Positions 7,542-17,331 are shown, counted from the first letter of the stretch. The stretch is 64,000 nt of DNA from Lachnospiraceae bacterium (GCA_017621075.1 JAGATV010000030.1:1-64000), one strand, 5' to 3'. Program-made: numbers and translations. The notes: a model not told the origin generated them from the sequence alone.

Positions 7542-10500
7542 ACATATTACAGGGGGAGTCCGGGATTGTTCACGCAGTGAGGATTCTGTGCATGGCCATC
7601 CTGTTGTGGTTTTTCCCTGCCTTTGGGATCATTGCTGTGGCGGAAACGATTTATGACAGCCCGTATGTGGACTTTTCTCCTGACGGTATGGCATGGACCA
7701 CCAATGCGGGCGAAAAGGAGTATCGATGGTATCGGGAGGGGACTAAGATCACTACGGGCATCGGTTCTTCCATTCGGCCGTTGGAAGCGGGGGAACATTA
7801 CTACAAGAAATTGCGCAGTGGAATCATCCCGGTGGGGAAATGGGAGGTGGTTTACCGGACCGGGACCTGCATTCATAACGATTACCCGAAAGCAGGGCAG
7901 GACTGGCACGGAGTGGATTTTGGGAGGCATATCTGCAGAGGCTATTATTTTTCGGGATGGAATGCTTATTGTGCAGACTGTGGCGACCGGATATCGCCCA
8001 TGCATTTTTACATGAGTGCGGAGGCGGCGGCCACCCTGCATTATCTGGAAGCCGGGATGGGTAAGGAATATTATTATCTATGCCCCCGGTGCGGCAATCT
8101 GGAAATGGGAAGTCCTATTATGGCCCATTCCTGTAATGCCATATCCTTAAACCGGTATAAGGTACACTATGACGCCAATACCATCGGCCCTTATGGGGGC
8201 TATATGGAGGATAGTATTCATATGTACGACAATGCCACAGAGTATGAAGGCTGTCCGGTGACTCCCCTGAAACAGCTTACCGGCAATACTTATACCCGGA
8301 CCGGATATGAATTTGCAGGTTGGAATACTATGCCTGACGGCAGCGGGGAGCATTTTGCGGATAGGGCAAAGGTGCAGAACCTGACAGAAGAAAATTACGA
8401 GCCGGGTGGGCAAAAAGGGATCGTGACACTGTATGCGATATGGCGTCCTTCTGCCTGTACCCTGCAGATCGATCCCAACGGAGGCGCCTATCGGGGATGC
8501 AGTGAGAGAACAGTCCTTACCGGAGAGTATCTGGAAACCTGCCTTGTGGGAGACGGTAGCGAAGGTACGGTCACTCCGCCGGCAGGTTACACAGTGTCTT
8601 TTGATACCGGCGGCGGAAACCTTCAGGCACCGGTGACGGGTACCACACATTTTGCCGGATGGCTTGAGGAGCAGCCGTTTGCGGGAAGATTTCGGGAAGG
8701 TGTTTATTATTTTACGGCACCGGATGGAAATACGGACACATTGAGAGCAAGCTATGAGGCAGATCCGGTGGTATTGCCGCTTCCCACAAAGGGGGGCAGC
8801 TCTTTTGGCGGATGGTATCATGACAGAGAATTTCAAAAATTGGCAGGATATGCCGGGGAAGAAGTGGTTCCCGGGGAAGATATGGTGCTGTATGCCCGGT
8901 GGGTGGAATTAAAGCTGTCAGCAGAGAATAATGATACAGCCAACGCAGGAAAGGGAGCGGTGGACTTATCCTGGAGCCAGCCGGATCATAAGGACAAGGT
9001 ATATCTCCTCTACCAGAGCAGGGACGGAGAGAACTGGTACAGGATCTACAGCGCCCTGGAACTGGGAGAGGAAAAACAGATAGAGGTCACAGGGACTTAC
9101 ACAGGTGATGAACGGAAATGGAAAGCACCCTATACCGGCCTGTACCGGATCGTGGCAAAGGGAGCTGCTGGCGGCAGCCTGACCGCACATAAAGGTGGTG
9201 CCGGAGGACGGATGACAGTCACTGCATGGCTTACCAAAGGGGAGGAGGTGACCTGTTATGTGGGCGGCAGCGGGATATCCGGAACATTTGGCGGCGGAAC
9301 GGGAAGCTTATTTGCCAACGGTGGAGGACGGACCATGATCGTTACCGACCAAAAAGGAATCCTGGCTGTAGCCGGCGGAGGCGGCGGTGCCTCTTCCCTG
9401 GAGGATGGCGGTGCCGGAGGCGCTCTGTCAGGACTTCGCAGTGACGGAAAAGGAGAAGGTGGAAGCGGACAGGCCGGGGGCGGCGCCGGGGCAATCGGCG
9501 GAGTTGCCGGAGAGGTGGTCATCCACCATCATGATGCCGGGTGTTACCGGGAGATAGAGAGGAACCTTTTTACAGAGGACGGCGTCTTTTGGAATTTTTA
9601 TCGTGAGGAATATGGAGAAGAGGACAATCTCAGGTCTGTCATTCAGTGCGGGAGCGTTGAGAAGCTTATTCCTGTGGAAGAAGGCATGACGCTGGAGCTG
9701 GAAGTGATACAGAGCCTGCATTACGGCAGCGGATTCCACGGCAACTATATGGAGGACAGCTATGTGGGGGTGTATGACCAGTGTGGCAGAGTGCTCTTTT
9801 GGGGAGATGCAGCGTGCGAAAAGTATGAATCCCGGTGGGACCTGCACTATGAAAGGGATGAAGAGGATGATATCTATCTGGAGGAAGAACATTGGATCTG
9901 GGGAAGCCGTAACAGCCCTGAGTACTGGATACGGTATGATGACAGCAAGAATATTCTGGAACACAGCGGCAACTACAGTCTGATCCCGCCTCTGGAGGAT
10001 CCTGTGAAAACCGCAGAAATGTTTGGAGCAACCACATACTTTACGGTAGGGTCTTCCTGGTATGGCACAAGAGGACGGGTCTTGCTGGAAACAGTAAAAA
10101 TCCCACAGGGAACCACGGGAATCTACATCGAGTCTCTTCTGGCGGCAAATGATGAAGTGGAGCATGGCATCCTGCGGGCAAAGCTGAGTGGGGAAAGAAA
10201 ACTGGTCTGCGGTTATACGGAAGGGCAGATCCTTTCCAGTCGTCAGGCTTATGGGGGAAGCAGTTATGCAAATGAGGAATACTGTGATTATCGACTTGGC
10301 GAAGCGGGCGTGAACGAAGAACAGGGCAGCTTTGGGATATCTTCGGAATTTATCGGCTTTTTGGAGGAGAACCGTCTTGATGGAGTGGAGGCCGGTGACC
10401 ATGCCCCTCCGGAGGGGATCGAGGAAACTTCCTGCAGAAGAAAGATCCTGGGGGAACAGTGTGTACAGGTAACCTGGCAGGAACCTAAAGATAGGGGCAC

Positions 10501-12004
10501 AGAATATTTTCACAAGGTGGAGTCCTACCAGACAGGGACCTTCCCTTGGGGTCAGCAAAAGGAGTATCCGCAGTCGGCGCAGGACTGCCTTTGCAGTTCC
10601 AATGTTACCAGAAACGTGCTGACTGTTGGGATTGACGGCTATTATTACCTGTTGGATGGGGAGGAAGGAACGGAGGTTACTTTGCAAAACGGTACGTTTC
10701 TCAGAGAAAGGGAATTGACTCTCCATTGGGAGGAGGACCTTGTATGGCTGCACCTGGCAGCCGTGGATAAGGCGGGCAACTTAAGCCGGACCCTGCATCT
10801 TAACATAGACCCAGCCGTCTGGGGAGGCAGACAGAAGATATTTACAGAGAAGATGGATGTGGAAGAATGTGAAAACGTATGGTATGACAGAGGGATCTTT
10901 TATGTGCGCAGCGACGGAGCAACTCCCTTTTCGCTGGAATATGCTGCCGGCATGGAAGGAGTGGCCTGCCAGGAGTACAGGATCGCAGAAGCGGTGTTTG
11001 AAAACGGCGTGGAGGGACGTGAGACGGCTTCTCTTCTGCTGGCTCTGGAAGAACCGGAGGGTTTTGAAGCCGGAGAAGGTTTTTCTTTCCGGGCGGAAGG
11101 GGACTCCCTGTTAGCATTTTATCCTTTTACAGAGATCAAAGAGAAGGAAGAGGGGAGAAGACTGAAGATAACCCAGCAGTTTTTGCTGGAAGAGGCAGCC
11201 CACGGGCAGCTTGTACGGATAACCCCCCGGGCAGGAGCCGTCCGCAACAATGTTACGGCAGACACCAAAACATCTCTTATAGAGTACTCCGATGCGCAGG
11301 CGGACCTGGAAAACGGCATACTGATCATGGGTGACGGAGAGGCTCCCGTCATCCGCGGCATGGAAAAGCTGGAGGGACTGGAGATCATAGACAGGGATCA
11401 GGGTGATATCCTGTTGGAAATTACGGCGGAGGATTCTTTGAGCGGGGTGGCAGAGCTTTCCGTGGAGATCTGTAATCAGGACAATGCACTGAGGCGGGTG
11501 ATAAAATGGAACGGAGAAGACAGTATCCGGGTGGAACTTACGCAAGAGGACCCTGTCTTTAGCGGAGATTTTACGGTAAGCGTTTATGCTGTGGACCATG
11601 TGGGAAATGCCCGCAGGCTTTCTGCAAGTACCATGGGATTTGCCTTGGAGGCAGAGATCTTTCGGATACTGGAACCGCATGATCCCGTCTTCCAATGCGG
11701 GGAAAGCGGGGTCTTGAAAATATCTTTGTGGGGATATGTGGACAGGCTGGAGGTTGCATTCCCGGCAGAAATCTTTCAAGGGCAGGAGGTTCCTGACACA
11801 GTTTTCGATTACACGGACCGGCCCTGCTATTTCAGGGAGGAGGAATTGGAATTCATGGTTCCGCTGTATGCACCGCAGGGAGAAAGCTTTCCTGTGACGG
11901 TGCGGGCTTATAAGGGAGAACGCAGGCTGGAGGAGCATCCGGCCCTTGCAGTGCTTTCCGTTGGGGGAAGTGTTCTTTATGATATCCGCAGCCGTTTGCG
12001 GTAG
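7532..12004 (+). CDS. 1490-residue secreted adhesin-like protein in the tad locus
   Basis: A very large exported protein. The signal peptide is at about residues 12-38 (hydrophobic ILCMAILLWFFPAFG, cleavage near AVAET). Cysteine pairs CADC (147/150) and CPRC (184/187), with later HSC, look like a metal ribbon. Two InlB/Listeria-Bacteroides type repeats follow (about 210-306, ending YAIW, and 405-455, ending YARW). A glycine-rich stretch follows at about 550-655, then beta-rich regions, one of them Ig-like with AEDSLSGVAEL near 1295. There is no LPXTG motif and no C-terminal membrane helix, so it is either secreted or held by the pilus. The start overlaps cpaB by 10 bases and the stop is 14 bases before the peptidase gene, placing it firmly in the pilus operon. 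I infer a tip adhesin or sheath. No exact family is recognised end to end. Confidence 0.75.
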   Translation: MRVNILQGESGIVHAVRILCMAILLWFFPAFGIIAVAETIYDSPYVDFSPDGMAWTTNAGEKEYRWYREGTKITTGIGSSIRPLEAGEHYYKKLRSGIIPVGKWEVVYRTGTCIHNDYPKAGQDWHGVDFGRHICRGYYFSGWNAYCADCGDRISPMHFYMSAEAAATLHYLEAGMGKEYYYLCPRCGNLEMGSPIMAHSCNAISLNRYKVHYDANTIGPYGGYMEDSIHMYDNATEYEGCPVTPLKQLTGNTYTRTGYEFAGWNTMPDGSGEHFADRAKVQNLTEENYEPGGQKGIVTLYAIWRPSACTLQIDPNGGAYRGCSERTVLTGEYLETCLVGDGSEGTVTPPAGYTVSFDTGGGNLQAPVTGTTHFAGWLEEQPFAGRFREGVYYFTAPDGNTDTLRASYEADPVVLPLPTKGGSSFGGWYHDREFQKLAGYAGEEVVPGEDMVLYARWVELKLSAENNDTANAGKGAVDLSWSQPDHKDKVYLLYQSRDGENWYRIYSALELGEEKQIEVTGTYTGDERKWKAPYTGLYRIVAKGAAGGSLTAHKGGAGGRMTVTAWLTKGEEVTCYVGGSGISGTFGGGTGSLFANGGGRTMIVTDQKGILAVAGGGGGASSLEDGGAGGALSGLRSDGKGEGGSGQAGGGAGAIGGVAGEVVIHHHDAGCYREIERNLFTEDGVFWNFYREEYGEEDNLRSVIQCGSVEKLIPVEEGMTLELEVIQSLHYGSGFHGNYMEDSYVGVYDQCGRVLFWGDAACEKYESRWDLHYERDEEDDIYLEEEHWIWGSRNSPEYWIRYDDSKNILEHSGNYSLIPPLEDPVKTAEMFGATTYFTVGSSWYGTRGRVLLETVKIPQGTTGIYIESLLAANDEVEHGILRAKLSGERKLVCGYTEGQILSSRQAYGGSSYANEEYCDYRLGEAGVNEEQGSFGISSEFIGFLEENRLDGVEAGDHAPPEGIEETSCRRKILGEQCVQVTWQEPKDRGTEYFHKVESYQTGTFPWGQQKEYPQSAQDCLCSSNVTRNVLTVGIDGYYYLLDGEEGTEVTLQNGTFLRERELTLHWEEDLVWLHLAAVDKAGNLSRTLHLNIDPAVWGGRQKIFTEKMDVEECENVWYDRGIFYVRSDGATPFSLEYAAGMEGVACQEYRIAEAVFENGVEGRETASLLLALEEPEGFEAGEGFSFRAEGDSLLAFYPFTEIKEKEEGRRLKITQQFLLEEAAHGQLVRITPRAGAVRNNVTADTKTSLIEYSDAQADLENGILIMGDGEAPVIRGMEKLEGLEIIDRDQGDILLEITAEDSLSGVAELSVEICNQDNALRRVIKWNGEDSIRVELTQEDPVFSGDFTVSVYAVDHVGNARRLSASTMGFALEAEIFRILEPHDPVFQCGESGVLKISLWGYVDRLEVAFPAEIFQGQEVPDTVFDYTDRPCYFREEELEFMVPLYAPQGESFPVTVRAYKGERRLEEHPALAVLSVGGSVLYDIRSRLR

Positions 12005-12018
12005 CATACAGGGAAAGG

Positions 12019-12708
12019 ATGGGAAGCATGTTTCAGGAGTTGTTGTATGATGCAGGTTTGGAAATGATCGTCATCCTCCTTGTCAGCCTGTCCTGTGTAG
12101 GGTTGGTCAGGCGGTGTGATCCTGAGGAGCAGGTGAGGATAGGGGTCAAGGAGATTTTGAGTCTTTTTTTTGTGGCACTGCCTGCGGGGATGGTGGATGG
12201 ACTGTGGGCGGTCCGGCAGGGCCTTCTCCCGACGGGGTTGGAGCTTGGGGTTATAAGCGGCTGTCTGTGCTTTGCCTGTGTCACCGATCTTCAGATCTGC
12301 AAGGTTTATCATTTTGCATGGTGGCCTGCAGGTCTGGCCGGTGTTGCATTATGGATTGAGGGGACTCGGGAGCCGGGGACCGGACTTTGGATTTCTCTTT
12401 TTTCCCTGGGGCTGTTTACACTGGCACAGCAGGTTTTGTTCCCGAGGCTGTACGGCAGGGCGGACTGTCATGCGTTCTGTATCTGTGCAATGGCAGAGGC
12501 TGCTTTGGGAATGGGCATGCGGGAATATCTGATACATGGCACGCTGGCATTCCTGATCCTTTCCCTGCACCAGGGCATTCGGAAAAATATTGGGAAGCGG
12601 GGCAGGCTCAAAGTACCGGTGCCTTTTCTCCCTTATATTACCATGGCTTATCAGATCGTATTGTTGGCCGCTTTTTTCGGGAATGATTGTATCTTTATGA
12701 GAACATAG
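12019..12708 (+). CDS. Prepilin peptidase (TadV/CpaA-type, A24 family)
   Basis: A 229-residue polytopic membrane protein and the last gene of the tad locus. It shows the two aspartates expected of A24 aspartyl proteases: Asp in FACVTDLQ (first catalytic loop) and Asp in YGRADCHAF (a divergent GxGD). It also has the PFLPYITMAY stretch that follows in prepilin peptidases. It lacks the N-terminal Cys-rich methylase domain of PilD, as is usual for TadV/CpaA. Its likely job is to cleave the leader of the small pilins encoded at 5675-6851. The second motif reads GRAD rather than GxGD, which is somewhat unusual. Confidence 0.75.
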   Translation: MGSMFQELLYDAGLEMIVILLVSLSCVGLVRRCDPEEQVRIGVKEILSLFFVALPAGMVDGLWAVRQGLLPTGLELGVISGCLCFACVTDLQICKVYHFAWWPAGLAGVALWIEGTREPGTGLWISLFSLGLFTLAQQVLFPRLYGRADCHAFCICAMAEAALGMGMREYLIHGTLAFLILSLHQGIRKNIGKRGRLKVPVPFLPYITMAYQIVLLAAFFGNDCIFMRT

Positions 12709-12737
12709 TTGATTTTTTGCGTAAAAAATGATATATT
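12709..12737 (+). promoter_or_regulatory. Promoter of the amino acid ABC transporter
   Basis: TTGATT, a 17-base spacer and TATATT, overlapping the end of the prepilin peptidase gene and about 60 bases ahead of the substrate-binding protein start. Confidence 0.6.
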
Positions 12738-12800
12738 ATACCAAATTTCAAGACTGACTGTGACAAAAGGCATGTCAGCCGGAAAGAAGGAGGATATATT

Positions 12801-13649
12801 ATGAAAAAAGTAATGGCAATGTTACTGGCAACCGTCCTTTGTGTTGCAACCTTTACTGCCTGCGGAAGTGAAGAGACTGGCAGCAAAGGTACCGGTACTG
12901 CACCTGAAAGCACTGTTTCAGAGAGTACCCAGGCAGGCAGCGAGGCGGAAGGTGATGCGGCTTCCGTTGAGACGATCACAGCAGGTGTCCTGACAGTAGG
13001 AACCAACGCTGCATTCCCTCCCTTTGAGTATATCGGAGATGACGGGGAACCTGCAGGTTTCGATATCGCTCTGATCAAGGCCATCGGTGAGAAGATGGGC
13101 ATGGAAGTAAAGGTTCAGGATATGGAATTCGGTTCCCTGGTGGCTGCCATCGGCAACAAGATCGATGTGGCTATCGCAGGTATGACTATCACCGAAGAAC
13201 GTAAGGAGTCTGTTGATTTCTCTGATTCCTACTATGAGGCAGTTCAGTATGTCATCGTGCTTCCTGATTCTGATATTGCAACAGCAGCAGATCTGGAGAA
13301 TAAGAGCATTGGTGTGCAGCTTGGTACTACCGGTGAGATCATTGCGGAGGATATCACAGGGGCAAACGTACAGTCTTACGACAAGGCTGTGGACGCTGTC
13401 AGCGATCTCATCAACGGCAGGGTGCAGGCAGTTATCATCGACAAGAATCCTGCAGAAGTATTTGCAAGCAAGTTCGAGGGCAAGGTAGTGGCTCTTGACG
13501 GCGCTCAGTTTGCGTTCGAGCCTGAGCAGTATGCAATCGCACTTCCCAAGGGAAGCCCTCTTGCAGAAAAGGTGAATGCAGCACTGGCAGAACTGAAGGC
13601 TGACGGAACCTTTGATGCCTTAGTACAGGAATATATTGTGGCAGAATAA
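12801..13649 (+). CDS. Polar amino acid ABC transporter, substrate-binding lipoprotein
   Basis: A 282-residue SBP_bac_3 family protein. The lipoprotein signal has a lipobox ending FTAC (Cys21), followed by a Ser/Thr/Glu-rich linker to about residue 60. Then come the family patterns VGTNAAFPPFEYIGDDGEPAGFD and DVAIAGMTITEERKESVDFS, and a closing ELKADGTFDALVQEY. These bind the alpha-amino and carboxyl groups of amino acids (His/Arg/Gln/Cys group; the exact substrate cannot be read). The ribosome binding site AAGGAGG lies 8 bases upstream. A terminator at 13677 separates it from the permease, which would make the binding protein more abundant than the membrane parts. Confidence 0.9.
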   Translation: MKKVMAMLLATVLCVATFTACGSEETGSKGTGTAPESTVSESTQAGSEAEGDAASVETITAGVLTVGTNAAFPPFEYIGDDGEPAGFDIALIKAIGEKMGMEVKVQDMEFGSLVAAIGNKIDVAIAGMTITEERKESVDFSDSYYEAVQYVIVLPDSDIATAADLENKSIGVQLGTTGEIIAEDITGANVQSYDKAVDAVSDLINGRVQAVIIDKNPAEVFASKFEGKVVALDGAQFAFEPEQYAIALPKGSPLAEKVNAALAELKADGTFDALVQEYIVAE

Positions 13650-13676
13650 TCTTTCAATAAAGATTTGGTAAAAATT

Positions 13677-13710
13677 AGAGGATAATGGCTTGTGCCATTA
13701 TCCTCTTTTT
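13677..13710 (+). terminator. Intra-operon terminator after the binding-protein gene
   Basis: A perfect 13-pair stem (AGAGGATAATGGC and its complement) with a 4-base loop, followed by TTTT. It sits between the binding protein and permease genes, probably allowing partial read-through. Confidence 0.8.
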
Positions 13711-13764
13711 GATACAATGACTTGTGAATGACCTGAGAATGGAAGGACTGGAGGCAAGAGAGGA

Positions 13765-14463
13765 ATGGAGTGGATCAACTCTGTATGGCAGCATATTGAC
13801 GCTGCATTTATAAGGGAAAACCGTTGGCAGCTGTATCTGAAGGGCCTCGGGGTGACCATGCAGGTGGCGGTGGCTGCCGCTGTCCTGGGAATCGTCATCG
13901 GCACCATAGTGGCTTTTATGAAGATCTCAGTGAAGAAGAACGGTAAGCCCACGATCCTGTCAAGGATTGCCAATATTTATATAGATATCATCAGAGGAAC
14001 CCCCTCTGTGCTGCAGCTTCTGATCATGTGGTTCATCGTGCTGAAGAGTTGTCAGAATGGGGTGCTGGTGGCCAGCATTACCTTTGGGATCAATTCCGGC
14101 GCTTATGTGGCAGAGATCGTCCGTGCCGGTATCCTGGCAGTGGATAAGGGACAGACGGAAGCCGGCCGTTCCCTGGGACTGACCCAGGTGCAGACCATGC
14201 GGTATATCGTATTGCCCCAGGCATTCAAAAATATCCTGCCTCCTTTGGGAAACGAATTTATTGTTTTGATCAAAGAGACGGCCATCGTAGGTTATGTAAG
14301 TTTAAAGGATCTGACCCGTGTGTCCCATCAGATGACATCGGCGCTGTACGATCAGTTCACACCCCTGATAGGTGCGGCAGTCATCTATTTTGTGGTGATC
14401 AAGATCCTGACTATATTGTTGGCAAAATTGGAAAGGAGGCTGCGCAAGAGTGATAATCGTTAA
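13765..14463 (+). CDS. Polar amino acid ABC transporter, permease
   Basis: A 232-residue membrane subunit of the His/Glu/Gln/Arg/opine family. Several membrane helices are visible. The EAA loop contacting the ATPase reads [24 protein letters not shown] (residues about 132-155), and the upstream stretch [16 protein letters not shown] is typical of the family. It would form a homodimeric channel in the cytoplasmic membrane. It overlaps the ATPase gene by 14 bases. An AGAGAGGA just before the ATG serves as a close ribosome binding site. Confidence 0.9.
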   Translation: MEWINSVWQHIDAAFIRENRWQLYLKGLGVTMQVAVAAAVLGIVIGTIVAFMKISVKKNGKPTILSRIANIYIDIIRGTPSVLQLLIMWFIVLKSCQNGVLVASITFGINSGAYVAEIVRAGILAVDKGQTEAGRSLGLTQVQTMRYIVLPQAFKNILPPLGNEFIVLIKETAIVGYVSLKDLTRVSHQMTSALYDQFTPLIGAAVIYFVVIKILTILLAKLERRLRKSDNR

Positions 14464-15172
14464 GGACCTGCACAAAAAATTTGAAGATAACCATGTGCTG
14501 CGTGGTGTCAGTTATCATATCCACCCGGGAGAGAAGATCGTGATCGTGGGACCTTCCGGATCGGGCAAAAGCACTTTCCTGCGTTGCCTGAATCTGCTGG
14601 AGACACCCACCAGCGGAGAAGTATGGTTCGACGGACAGAATATCACGGACCCCAAGACCAATATTAACGAAGTGCGCCGACACATGGGAATGGTATTCCA
14701 GCATTTTAATCTGTTCAACAATCTTACGATCATGGACAATATCACGCTGGCTCCCATCAAGCACAAGATGATGTCGGAAGAGGAAGCAAAGGAGACGGCG
14801 TTGAAACTGTTACAGCGCATGGGACTTTCCGAGAAAGCGGATGCTTATCCCAGCTCTTTAAGCGGAGGACAAAAGCAGAGGATCGCCATTGTGCGCTCCC
14901 TGGCCATGAGTCCCAAGGTAATGCTGTTTGATGAGCCCACTTCGGCACTGGACCCCGAGATGGTGGGAGAGGTTCTGGCGGTTATGAAGGAACTGGCAGA
15001 CAGCGGTATGACCATGGTGGTAGTGACCCATGAGATGGGATTTGCCAGGGAAGTTGGCACCAAGGTACTTTTTATGGATGAGGGTGTCATCATGGAAGAG
15101 AATACTCCCCGGGAGTTCTTTGCCAATCCCCAGAGCCCCAGACTGAAAGAATTTTTATCCAAGGTGCTGTAG
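14450..15172 (+). CDS. Polar amino acid ABC transporter, ATP-binding protein
   Basis: A 240-residue ABC ATPase of the GlnQ/HisP type. Walker [10 protein letters not shown] is at about residues 33-41, followed by the Q-loop FQHFNLF, signature [11 protein letters not shown], Walker [13 protein letters not shown] and H-loop VTHEM. It is complete for the family. The start is GTG at 14450, with GGAAAGGAGG 10 bases upstream, and overlaps the permease by 14 bases, so translation is coupled. It completes a three-gene importer. Confidence 0.92.
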   Translation: MIIVKDLHKKFEDNHVLRGVSYHIHPGEKIVIVGPSGSGKSTFLRCLNLLETPTSGEVWFDGQNITDPKTNINEVRRHMGMVFQHFNLFNNLTIMDNITLAPIKHKMMSEEEAKETALKLLQRMGLSEKADAYPSSLSGGQKQRIAIVRSLAMSPKVMLFDEPTSALDPEMVGEVLAVMKELADSGMTMVVVTHEMGFAREVGTKVLFMDEGVIMEENTPREFFANPQSPRLKEFLSKVL

Positions 15173-15232
15173 TGGGGATGGTTGTGCCCCGGCATAGTAC
15201 AAGGAGGCAATCCGGAAAGGCAGGGTGAGGAA

Positions 15233-16258
15233 ATGATCACGATTTCCCTGTGCATGATCGTAAAGAACGAAGAAAAGATATTGGCGCGCTGCCTGGATTG
15301 CGTGAAGGATCTGGTGGATGAGATCATCATCGTGGACACAGGCTCCACGGACCGTACAAAGGAGATCGCCGGTGCTTATACCGAAAAACTCTATGATTTC
15401 CGGTGGGTGGATGATTTCAGTGCCGCCAGGAATTTCGCGTTTTCCAAAGCGACCATGGAATATATTTATACGGCGGATGCCGATGAGGTGATCTCGCCGG
15501 AAAATAGAGAGAGATTCCAGGTATTGAAGGAGAATCTCCTACCGGAGATCGAGCTGGTGCAGATGAAATACGGCAACCAGCTGCAGCACGGGACGGTCTA
15601 CAATTTTGATGAGGAATACCGTCCAAAGCTGTTCAAACGTCTGCGGCCTTTTGTCTGGGAGGACCCCATCCATGAGATGGTGCGTCTTACCCCTGTCATC
15701 TTTGACAGCGACGTCGTCATCACCCATCTGCCCCAGAGCAATCATGCCGGCCGGGATCTGGAGAATTTCAGAAAACAGATCGGAAAGGGTGCATACCTTT
15801 CCAAAAGGCTCCACAATATGTATGCCAGGGAGCTTTTTCTGGCAGGAAGCGATGAAGATTTTTGCTTGGCGGCGGATTTCTTTAAGGCATCGGCGGCAGA
15901 CGCAGACCGTGGACCGGATGAGGTGACGGAAAGCTGCCTGGTGGCGGCAAGGGCCTGCCGTATCACAGGAGACACCGTGGGATTCTTCAAGTATGCTTCC
16001 AAGGTCATTGCGGGAGAAGGATGTTCTGAGATCTGTTGTGAGCTGGGAAGCTTTTATGAAGCAGCAGGAGATTATGAGGAAGCGGCGATCTGGTATTATA
16101 ATGCAGTGTATGAAACCATCCCGGTGCTGAAGAAAGCGGCAGGAGATAAGGAGGGCCTTAAGGGCCTGATCCGCTGCTATGAAAATCTGGGCATTGCGGA
16201 TATGGTGCAGGTGTACCGGGAAGAATTGGAAGGTAAGGAACGTGAGGAAAAATTATGA
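15233..16258 (+). CDS. Family 2 glycosyltransferase with helical repeat tail
   Basis: A cytoplasmic GT-A glycosyltransferase of 341 residues. The N-terminus, ISLCMIVKNEEKILARCL, is the nucleotide-sugar binding edge. It is followed by IIIVDTGSTDRT, then YIYTADADEVI with the DxD-type metal site at about residues 82-86. The C-terminal third (about 215-330) is helical with paired patterns like tetratricopeptide repeats. Such proteins glycosylate proteins or cell-surface polymers, but the substrate is unknown. The ATG at 15233 is chosen because the motif begins immediately after it. The stop overlaps the next gene in ATGA. Confidence 0.8.
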   Translation: MITISLCMIVKNEEKILARCLDCVKDLVDEIIIVDTGSTDRTKEIAGAYTEKLYDFRWVDDFSAARNFAFSKATMEYIYTADADEVISPENRERFQVLKENLLPEIELVQMKYGNQLQHGTVYNFDEEYRPKLFKRLRPFVWEDPIHEMVRLTPVIFDSDVVITHLPQSNHAGRDLENFRKQIGKGAYLSKRLHNMYARELFLAGSDEDFCLAADFFKASAADADRGPDEVTESCLVAARACRITGDTVGFFKYASKVIAGEGCSEICCELGSFYEAAGDYEEAAIWYYNAVYETIPVLKKAAGDKEGLKGLIRCYENLGIADMVQVYREELEGKEREEKL

Positions 16259-17313
16259 AGTGGGAAGATAATGTACGGAAGGTAGTGCCTTATGTGGCGG
16301 GGGAACAGCCCAATAAGCAGAATATGATCAAACTGAATACCAACGAGTGCCCCTATCCTCCGGCACCGGGGGTGGAGAAGCTTTTGGAGGCATTAAACTG
16401 TAATGCCTTAAGGCTGTATCCCGATTCCAATACCACACTGCTTACGGAGGCGTTAGCAGATTATTATAACGTAAAGAAGGAGCAGGTATTTGTGGGTGTG
16501 GGCTCGGACGATGTGCTTGCCATGGCTTTCATGACCTTTTTTAACGGAAAGGACCCCATCCTGTTTCCGGATGTGACTTATTCCTTTTATGACGTTTGGG
16601 CGGATCTTTATCGGATTCCCTACAGGACCTGTGCCCTGGATGAAAACTGGCACATCAGGCCCGAGGATTATAAACAGCCAAACGGCGGCATCATTTTCCC
16701 CAACCCCAATGCACCCACAGGACTTTTGGAAAGTCTTCGGGTGGTGGAGGAGATTGTGAAGGCCAACCCGCATGTAGTAGTCATCGTGGATGAGGCATAT
16801 ATTGATTTTGGAGGAACCAGCGCACTGCCCCTTCTTGAGAAGTACGAGAATCTGCTGGTGGTACAGACTTTTTCCAAGTCCCGCTCCATGGCAGGTTTGC
16901 GCATCGGTTTCTGTATAGGAAATGAGAAGCTCATCCGGTATCTGAATGATGTGAAATTTTCCTTTAATTCCTACACCATGAATATGCCTTCCCAGGTGCT
17001 TGGTGTGGAAGCGGTACGGAATGATGCCTATTTTAAGGAGACCACACAGAAGATCATAAACACCAGAGAATGGGTGAAGAAGGAACTGGCTAAACTGGGC
17101 TTTACCTTCCCGGATTCCATGGCTAATTTTATCTTTGCATCCCACAGGTCGGTGCCGGCCAAGGAGATCTTCCGGGCGCTGCGGGATCAGGATATTTATG
17201 TGCGTTACTGGGATAAGCCGAGGATCGATAACTGTCTGCGCATCACCATCGGAACGGATGAACAAATGAAGGTATTGATCGATTTCTTAAGACAATATCT
17301 ATCTGATAAATAA
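16255..17313 (+). CDS. hisC: Histidinol-phosphate aminotransferase (HisC-type)
   Basis: A PLP-dependent class I/II aminotransferase of 352 residues, the normal HisC length. Signs include IKLNTNECPYPP near the N-terminus and PNPNAPTG, then DEAYIDFGG and the PLP-lysine segment TFSKSRSMAGLRIG (Lys about 208). The C-terminal YWDKPRIDNCLRITIGT matches the phosphate-binding Arg region of HisC. It converts imidazole-acetol phosphate and glutamate to histidinol phosphate. No other his genes are nearby, so a related role (aromatic amino acids, or a threonine-phosphate decarboxylase) is less likely but open. It overlaps the glycosyltransferase gene by 4 bases. Confidence 0.82.
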   Translation: MKWEDNVRKVVPYVAGEQPNKQNMIKLNTNECPYPPAPGVEKLLEALNCNALRLYPDSNTTLLTEALADYYNVKKEQVFVGVGSDDVLAMAFMTFFNGKDPILFPDVTYSFYDVWADLYRIPYRTCALDENWHIRPEDYKQPNGGIIFPNPNAPTGLLESLRVVEEIVKANPHVVVIVDEAYIDFGGTSALPLLEKYENLLVVQTFSKSRSMAGLRIGFCIGNEKLIRYLNDVKFSFNSYTMNMPSQVLGVEAVRNDAYFKETTQKIINTREWVKKELAKLGFTFPDSMANFIFASHRSVPAKEIFRALRDQDIYVRYWDKPRIDNCLRITIGTDEQMKVLIDFLRQYLSDK

Positions 17314-17331
17314 TAAGAATGGAGAGAAAAT

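Noticed and set aside
9428..10753. A 441-codon open frame opposite the giant adhesin gene
   Set aside because: It has no ribosome binding site, Cys/Pro/His-rich antisense composition and lies fully under a supported gene.
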